Positions 57,265 through 64,000 of a stretch of 64,000 nucleotides of DNA are shown in pieces (the stretch's first letter is position 1; every line of letters starts with the position of its first letter). Made by a program: the position numbers and the translations under genes. Under the pieces are notes generated by a model. That model was not told where the DNA came from. It saw only the letters and a list, made by a program, of their open reading frames with translations, and did no database searches. The DNA is taken from the NCBI GenBank assembly GCA_030035585.1, contig CM057481.1, positions 58,041,128-58,105,127 of the forward strand. Reading direction: 5' to 3'. The DNA is from Dugong dugon. Taxonomy: Eukaryota; Chordata; Mammalia; Sirenia; Dugongidae.

Positions 57265-57468
57265 AATGGCACAACAGTTAAATGCTCAGCTGCTAACTGA
57301 AAGGTTGGCAGTTTCAACCTACCCAGTGGCTCTGTGGGAGAAAGACCCGGTGATCTTTTCCCTTAAAGATTACATCCTAGAAAACCCTACAAGGAATTCC
57401 TTCTCTGTCACCTGAGGTCACTGTGAGTCAAAATAGATTTCATGGCAGCACCTAACAACAACAACTAA
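57265..57468 (+). mobile_element. AfroSINE, long type
   Basis: Head 'ggcacaacagttaaatgctc', middle 'gggagaaagacccggtgatc', tail 'aggtcactgtgagtcaaaat' and (aac)n. Confidence 0.88.
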
Positions 57469-57759
57469 AGAAATATAAAAGAAATACTAGCTCCAAACAG
57501 ACTATTTCTCTGTCTTAATGTGAGGAATCAAAAGAGACTGATGTGGTGATAACATTCTCAATGTGTGAGTCAGTATTATTTAACGTCAGACCCAGATGCA
57601 GGTCCCACCTAAACTCGTGTTGTGGTCCTCCAAAGGAAATGCTCCTGCATACTTTGGGAAACACTAGTTTCATCCAACTCCCTTCTTTTAGAGGTGAAGG
57701 TGTTGAGGCAGACCCAAGGAGGTTGGGCAGGAAGAATAATATCACCCCCACAAAAGATG

Positions 57760-58265
57760 TTCGTCCATGAAAGCAGCAGTTATGAAATCAAATGACATAT
57801 TGCATTAGGCAAATATGCTGCAAAAGACCTCTTTAAAGTTCTAGAAAGCAAAGATATCACTTTGATGCACCTGACTCAAGCTATAGTCTTTTCAATCACC
57901 TCATATGCATGGAAAAGCTGGACAATGAAAAAGGAAGTCAGAAAAGAATTGATGTATTCAAACTGTGGTGGTGGCAGGGAATATTGAATATACCATGGAC
58001 TGCCAGAAGAATGAACAAGTCAGTCTTAGGAGAAATACAGTAAAACCCTCGAAAGCTGGAACCAGTGTAAGGTGGAAACCTGTTAGAGAAGGAAAACTAA
58101 AATATTTTCCACTAAAACAGGCAATAGAAAAGTGGTAAGACTGCACCCTGTCAAAGTCAGAAAACTTGTGAGACCCCGAAAAACAAGCCAGTCCCATTGA
58201 GTTCCAGCTCTCACAGGTGTCACTGTATAATCAGAATGCTCTTTGGAAGCAAGAATGGCGAGAGA
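57760..58265 (+). mobile_element. RTE LINE (copy 4), 5'-truncated, cut by L1 copy B
   Basis: Matches the RTE C-terminal region ('gcattaggcaaatatgctgc', 'atatcactttgatgcacctg', 'aatataccatggactgccag'). It stops at 'gcaagaatggcgagaga', where L1 copy B begins. A small DNA transposon lies inside it. Confidence 0.88.
58038..58225. mobile_element. Small Tc1/mariner-type (pogo/Tigger-like) transposon
   Basis: 188 bp with imperfect inverted termini: CAGTAAAACCCTCGAAAGCT at the left and CAGTGACACCTGTGAGAGCT on the complement at the right, both followed by GGAAC. Flanked by TA on both sides (58036-58037 and 58226-58227). It interrupts the RTE phrase 'gaagtacagccagaat'. Non-autonomous, with no coding capacity; family name not recognised. 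Confidence 0.82.
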
Positions 58266-58577
58266 GTTCTGGCAAAATGGTGCTCTAGGCAGAAGCACCA
58301 CGCCGTCCCTCCACAGCAAAGATCAGAAAAACTAAGTCGAACAGAGAATACAACAATCCTGAAACCCTAAAACATCAAATGAAGAGATAAAGAACTCAGC
58401 CAAGCACCAAATGAAGTGAGAAAACTGACAGAGAACAGAGGCGAGGAGATTCATGCAGAGGTCCCCTAACAGCTAACACAGCATGGATCCACCATCTTGG
58501 ATTCCTATCAGAGACCAGCAAACGGGAGTACGAGAAAGCAGCCTCAAGAAGCGTCCAGTGGGAGAAAAAAACAACCA

Positions 58578-60118
58578 GTAATTTGCGGTGTGTGCTTTCC
58601 CACCCCCCACCCCTCTTCGCCCCTGCTCGGCCTCCTCTGCTTCCCGCAGCCATGGTCTCTTGACCAGGAAGCGCTGGCTGCTTGGATTCCACATACCCAA
58701 GCGGGCGGCTCTCTAGGTGCCATTTGTTGGCTGCTAGTATTGCTTTTTTTCCTGCTTCTTTTGATTTCTCACTTGTCTCTCACCACCTCCCCCTCCTTTC
58801 ACTCGAGTTCCTGGCTCCGTGCGCCACCTTTGCTTCTTCATGAGGGGCTGCAGAGCACTGGCAATTTGTGACATACACTTTCCCACTCTCTACCCTTCTT
58901 CACCCACACTCAGCCTCCTCTGCTTCCCGCGGACAGTCTCTTGTCCAGAAACACCAGCCCGAACTAGCTGACTCTCTGAGTGCCATTTGTTGCCTGCTGG
59001 TGTTGCTTTTTTCCTTTTTTTCTTGCTTCTTTTGATTTCTTGCTTGCCTCTTGCCGCTTCCCCCTCCTTTCGCTTCAGTGCCTGGCTCCGTGCGCCATCT
59101 TTGTTTCTTCCTGAGGGGCTGCGGAGCTCCATTTGAGTGTGGAGCTGCTTCCTGGTCTCGGCTACCATGCTGGTGGGATCCCAGGGCTTTTGTTCTTTTG
59201 TTCGTTTGAATTGTTTGTCTGTTTTCTTTTCCTTTTCTTGAGTTGGGAGCCCTTTCTGGCCAGGCGGAGCTGCGTGGCAAGGAACTCCCCTTCAGCTTCC
59301 TTAGACATGCAGAGAGATCCCTGAGAGCATTTCTTTCTTCGTTGGTTATTGTTTTTTTCCTGTTTTTTGGGGGGACCTTTCTTGTCCTTTTTGTTTTTTT
59401 AATTTCTTTTGTTTTCTTTTCCCTCTTTTTCCCTTATTGTCTTTCTTCATTGCTCAGTCTCTGATCTCTCTATATCTTCCTTCTCTTTCAGATCCCTGAA
59501 TACCAGGCATTGTATACCTCTACGCCTTCTAGCCAGGCTGTACCGTGACACCTGAGAGCGACTTCCCCAGACCTCATAGCTACATCGGTGGGATCCCTGG
59601 GAACTTTGCGGTTCTTTAACCTTTCTGATTTTTATTTATTCATTCTTTTCTTTTCTTTTCTTCCTCTACCCCTTTCTCTTTTTCTCCCTTTCATACTCGC
59701 TCATCTCTCCATTCCAATGGCAACCTCCCCTAGCATTCTTCTTTGTTTGTTTGTATGTTTTTGGCTCCTGTTCCTCTCTCATCTCTCCCATATCCATCTT
59801 AGCTCCACACATAACAATCTCCCTGCTGCATCCTGCCTACCTGCACCGTGCGCTTGACATCACACCACCAAACAGCACAGGCATGGCCTACTGGAACCTG
59901 CCCTGCACTGATTACTGACCTGCCCTGGTGGCTGTAGTAGGTGCCATAAACAACCCATCCCAGTAACTCCTCTTCAGCTAGACCTGCTCTGCTGTACCAT
60001 ATCTGAGTGACTGACCCTGCCAGTTGGAGGAGGCAAAAAGTATTGAGCGGACAGACAAGCAAACAACAAAGAACACACAGTCCGCCTGCTCAGACATAGT
60101 CAATTTTTTTTTTTAAAG
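58578..60118 (+). other. Inferred L1 5' UTR intron (GT...AG)
   Basis: 1541 bp beginning 'gtaatttgcgg' and ending 'caatttttttttttaaag', i.e. a donor and a pyrimidine-rich acceptor. Copy A is missing precisely this segment. The flanks 'caacca' and 'ggactaaacaaac' join in copy A as 'cagccaggacaaaacaaac'. The exact cut is ambiguous by one base, and GT/AG is one permitted placement. Confidence 0.78.
58580..59133 (+). repeat. Two tandem ~280-bp monomers in L1 5' UTR
   Basis: Unit 1 starts at about 58580 and unit 2 at about 58863. Shared landmarks in order are 'aatttg', 'ctttcccac', 'cagcctcctctgcttcccgc', 'gtgccatttgttg', 'cttgcttcttttgatttct'-type, 'cctggctccgtgcgcca' and 'tgaggggctgc'. Spacing between matching landmarks is 271-283 bp. 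Such monomers are known as promoter units in some rodent L1s; promoter activity here is inferred. Confidence 0.85.
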
Positions 60119-60168
60119 GGACTAAACAAACAAATCTGCAATCAATAAATGAGAAAAATAACTACTGA

Positions 60169-61191
60169 ATGCCCCGAAAACAGCAAACAATATCAAAACA
60201 TTTACAAAAACAGGACAGGATGGTTCCAGTAGGCGTCCAAATTAAAACACCAGATGACTCTCCTGTGGAAGAAACTGCACTAGAAGTACCTGATAGGGAA
60301 TTCAAATCTCTAATACTCAGAATTCTTCAAGAACTGAGGCAACAAGCTGACAAACATGAGAAAAAAATAAACAAATTCATGGAAAATTCAGACAAAAAAT
60401 TGGAAGAATTCAGGAAGATGATGCAGGAACAAAATGCCAAAATAAATTCACAACTAGAAATTATACAAAAACAATTAGAAATCCAAAAGATAAACAACAA
60501 GATTTCAGAAATGGATGATGTCATAGAAGGGCTGAGAAGTAGATTTGAAACCATGGAAGACAGGATCAGTGGAACTGAAGACAAACACTTGGATACAACT
60601 CTGTTTCAGGAAAACTCAGAAAAAAGAACAAAGAAAAATGAAGAGACCCTGAGAGTTATGTGGGACACAATGAAAAGCAAAAATTTACGAGTGATTGGCA
60701 TTCCAGAACAGGGGGAGAAAACAGAAAACACAGAGAGGATCATTGAGGAACTGCTGACAGAAAACTTCCCCAATATCATGAAAGATGAAAAGCTGGCCAT
60801 CCAAGAAGCTCAACGAACCCCATATATAAGAGACCCCAAAAGAAAATCACCAAGGCATATTATATTCACACTTGCCAAAACCAAAGAAAAAAAAAGAATC
60901 CTGAGAGCAGCTTGTGAAAAACAAGAAGACTAAGCTCAGATTATTTGGCAGAAACCATGCAGGCAAGAAGGCAATGGGATGACATATATAAAATCTTGAA
61001 AGAAAAAAGATTGTCAGCCAAGAATAATATATCCTGAAAAACTCTCATTCAAATTTGATGGTGAAATTAGATAATTTCCAGATAAACAGAAATTAATGGA
61101 ATACATAAAAGTCAAACCAAACTTACAAGAATTATTAAAGGGAGTTCTTCGATCTGAGGACAAACAGCTTCAGCTCACAGGCAGAACCTAG
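60169..61191 (+). pseudogene. L1 ORF1 (copy B), C-terminal frameshift
   Basis: The frame is open for 254 codons from ATG 60169. It has a short basic N-terminus, a long coiled coil (about residues 35-140), an RRM ('NLRVIGIPEQGEKTENTERI', about residues 175-235) and the start of the C-terminal domain ('SPRHIIFTLAKTK'). At about 60930 a deletion of about 25 bp relative to copy A ('gaag' joined to 'actaag', with 'aag' microhomology) shifts the frame and stops it. The original stop would be TAG at 61189-61191. Usual length would be about 340 residues. It would encode the L1 RNA chaperone; this copy lacks an intact C-terminal domain. Confidence 0.93.
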
Positions 61192-61616
61192 GACGCAGGA
61201 TTGTACGAGCCAGTTACCAATCTAGGAAATGAACTCTCGAGGACTATCCAAAACCAAAAGAAATACAACAGGGAATCAGAGCAGTTAATCAATAAATGAC
61301 AACAACATCAAAACAATAAAAGAAGGAATAAACGGCATAGGTATAGAACCTTCTAATGGAGAGGAAGGCAAGGCGATACGAAGTAATGGTAGACTACTTC
61401 AAACTTAGAAAGATAAGAGTAAAATTCATGGTAACCACAAAGAAAGTTAACAAACCAACTCATAAAAATAAAGATGAAAAACGTAAAGTCTCGGCAAAAA
61501 ACAAAACCTACAAAAACAAAAGAAATGAAAAAGAAATCCACAAACAAAAGTAACTCAGCACAAGAGAGTAAGAAGAACAGAGAAATCTTCAGCACCACAA
61601 AGAAAAGCACTACAAA

Positions 61617-64000
61617 ATGACAGCAACAAACTCACATCTATCAATAATTACACTGAATGTAAATGGACTCAATGCACCCATAAGGAGACGGAGAGTGACA
61701 GAATGGATAAGAAAACAGGATCCATCAATATGCTGTCTACAAGAGACACACCTTAGAAACAAAGACGTGAATTTATTAAAAGCCAAAGGTTGGAAAAAAA
61801 TCTATCAAGCTAACAACTACCAAAAAAGAGCAGGAGTGGCAATTCTAATCTCAGATAAAATAGACTTTAAAACAAAATCTACCATAAAAGACAAAGAAGG
61901 ACACTATATAATGATTAAGGGTATGATCCCTCATGAAGACATAACCGTAATAAACATCTACGCACCCAATGACAGGGCTCCAAAATACATAAAAAAACTC
62001 TAACAACACTGAAAATAGAAATTGACAGTTCCACAATAATAGTAGGAGAGTTCAACACACCACTCTCAGTAAAGGACAGAACAACTAAGAAGAAACTCAG
62101 CAAAGATACAGAAGACCTAAAGGGCACAATCAGCCAACTGGACCTCATAGACATATAGAACACTCCATCCAACTGCTGCAAAGTACACATTCTTTTCCAA
62201 TGCACATGGAACGTTCTCCAGAATAGACCACATCTTAGGCTACAGAGCAATCCTCAACAAGATCCAAAACGTTGAGATAATTCAAAGTATCTTCTCTGAC
62301 CAGTGCCATCAAGGTAGAAATTAACAGTAGAAAGAGCAAGGAAAAAAAATCAACTACATGGAAACTGAATAATACTCTGCTTACACATCACTGGGTAATA
62401 GAAGAAATCAGAGATGGAATCAAAAAATTCCTAGAATCAAATGAGAATGAAAACACATCATACCAAAACCTTTGGGACACAGCAAAGGCAGTCCTCAGAG
62501 GACAATTTATAGCAATAGATGCACATATCAAAAAGAAGAAAGGAACAAAATCAAAACATTAACTACAGAGCTCAAACAAATAGAAAGAGAACAGCAAAAA
62601 GAGCCCACAACCACCGGGAGAAAGGAAATAGTAAAGATCAGAGCAGAAATAAATGAAATAGAGAACAGAAAAACAACAGAAAGAATAAATAAAACCAAAA
62701 GTTGGTTCTTTGAAAGAATCAACAAAATCGACAAACCACTGTCCAGAATGACAAAAGGAAAACAGGAGAGGACACAAATAACCCAAATAAAAAATGAAAT
62801 GGGGGCCATTACAACAGACCCAACTGAAATAAAAAGGATTATAACAGAATATTATGAAAAACTATACTCCAACAAATTTGAAAACCTAGAGGAAATGGAT
62901 AAATTTCTATAATCACATGGCCTACCCAAACTACAACAAAGTAATGTTGAAAATCTGAACAGATCCATAACAAGAGAAGAGATTGAAAAGGTAATAAAAA
63001 AAACTCCCAACCAAAAAAAGCCCTGGCCCATATGGCTTAACTGGAGAATTCTACAAAACATTCAGAGAAGAGCTTGTACCAGTACTACTTAAGCTATTTT
63101 AGAGCACAGAAGAGGAAGCAACACTTCCAAATTCATTCTATGAAGCCAGCATAACGCTGATACCACAACCAGGCAAAGACGTCACAAAAAAAGAAAATTA
63201 CAGACCAATATCTCTCATGAATATAGATGCAAAAATTCTCAACAAAATTCTAGCCAATAGAATTCAGCATCGTATCAAAAAAATAATACACCACGACCAA
63301 GTAGGATTCATACCAGGTATGCAAGGATGGGTCAACATTAGAAAATCAATCAACGTAATCCACCACATAAATAAAAGGAAAGAACAGAATCAGATGATCA
63401 TCTCAATTGATGCAGAAAAGGCATTTGACAAAGTCCAACACCCATTCCTGATAAAAACTCTCCATTAAATAGGTATAGAGGGCAAATTTCTCAGCATAAT
63501 AAAGGGCATCTATGCAAAACCAACAGCCAACATCATTCTTAATGGACAGAAGCTGAAAACATTCCCCTTGAAAACAGGAACAAGACAAGGATGCCCTTTA
63601 TCACCACTCCTATTTAACATTGTGCTGGAAGTTCTAGCTAGAGTAATAAGGCAAGAAAAAGAAATCAAGGGCATGCAAATTGGTAATGAAGAAATTAAAG
63701 TGTCCCTGTTTGCAGATGATATGATACTATACACAGAAAACCTTAAAGACTCCACGAGAAATCTACTGGAACTAATAGAAAGATTCAGCAGAGTAGCAGG
63801 ATACAAGATAAACATTCAAAAATCAGTTGGATTCCTATACACCAGTAAGGAGAACAATGAAAAGGAAATCAGGAAAACAATACCATTTTCAATAGCCCCT
63901 AAAAAGATAAAATACTTAGGAATAAATCTGACCAGGGATGTAAAAGACCTATACAAAGAAAACTACAAAACACTACTGCATGAAACCCAAAGGGATCTAC
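61617..64000 (+). pseudogene. L1 ORF2 (copy B), broken, cut by window end
   Basis: Starts at ATG 61617 with an endonuclease nearly identical to copy A ('ITLNVNGLNAPIRRRRV', 'AGVAILISDKIDF', 'DITVINIYAPNDRAPKY'). The frame breaks near 62000 and again to about 62470. 62472-62912 covers the linker, and reverse-transcriptase motifs begin at 63217 ('[12 protein letters not shown]', '[17 protein letters not shown]'). An in-frame TAA lies at 63466-63468, after which the same frame stays open to the end with '[20 protein letters not shown]' and the FADD box at about 63709-63720. Not functional as it stands. Confidence 0.93.

Larger units (their letters stand above)
58266..64000 (+). mobile_element. 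Full-length-type L1 (copy B), continues past the window
   Basis: Begins 'gttctggcaaaatgg', the same 5' end as copy A, and holds the long 5' UTR (58266-60168), ORF1, a spacer of about 425 bp, and ORF2 to the window end. Both ORFs are damaged. It inserted in RTE copy 4. Its right target-site duplication lies outside the window. Confidence 0.95.

Noticed and set aside
58390..59860. Many short GC-rich frames and a possible CpG-island promoter for a host gene
   Set aside because: This is L1 copy B 5' UTR; its edges match the 5' UTR of copy A and it is followed by L1 ORF1.
60169..60933. The longest open frame (254 codons) as a host gene
   Set aside because: Its coiled coil and 'NLRVIGIPE' RRM, the matching copy on the opposite strand at 11479-11979, and the surrounding L1 layout identify it as L1 ORF1.
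1..64000. CRISPR arrays, operons, ribosome-binding sites, phage or other prokaryotic systems
   Set aside because: Repeats here are dispersed retrotransposons with target-site duplications and poly(A) tails. Base composition and repeat families are mammalian.

Overview
This window looks like afrotherian mammal DNA, most plausibly elephant or a relative. The main evidence is about twenty copies of a tRNA-headed SINE whose tail (roughly 'tatagggtcgctatgagtcggaatcgactcgacggcaac') is the AfroSINE signature. Alongside it are an RTE/BovB-clade LINE with the same 3' tail, lineage-specific L1s, and older mammal-wide repeats (L2, MIR, MER5A-like hAT, MaLR-type LTRs). I recognise no host protein-coding exon, functional RNA gene, CRISPR array or prokaryotic feature. 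Essentially every substantial open frame is transposon-derived. The window is therefore an AT-rich intergenic or intronic stretch built from layered transposon insertions.

Layout: 1-5.6 kb holds old L1 fragments and AfroSINEs. 5601-12395 is a full-length but dead L1 (copy A, minus strand) inside a 16-bp target-site duplication (TSD). 12.4-26.6 kb carries 5'-truncated L1s, SINEs nested in an MIR, an hAT remnant, and an RTE-derived non-autonomous element next to a tRNA-Gly-like head. 26.8-30.5 kb is a nearly full-length RTE (copy 1) split by a solo LTR. 30.5-39 kb has L2 with a nested L1, and a second RTE (copy 2) with two nested SINEs. 39126-45647 is a MaLR-like provirus that split a MER5A-like transposon and was itself invaded by an L1 (copy C) and two solo LTRs. 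46-53.8 kb has SINEs, an LTR-like mosaic and old L1s. 53.8-55.8 kb is RTE copy 3 with an L1 piece inside its ORF. 57.8-58.3 kb is RTE copy 4 with a small TA-flanked DNA transposon. 58266-64000 is a second full-length-type L1 (copy B, plus strand) that runs off the window.

The elements explain one another. AfroSINEs share the RTE tail and presumably used RTE enzymes, and some elements fuse the RTE 5' region directly to the RTE 3' tail. L1 copies A and B belong to the same young subfamily. Comparing their 5' UTRs shows that A lacks exactly one GT...AG segment of 1541 bp that B retains, consistent with retrotransposition of a spliced L1 RNA. The missing segment contains two tandem repeats of about 280 bp. 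Family names are from pattern memory, without a database search; TSDs, junctions and frames were read from the sequence by eye.
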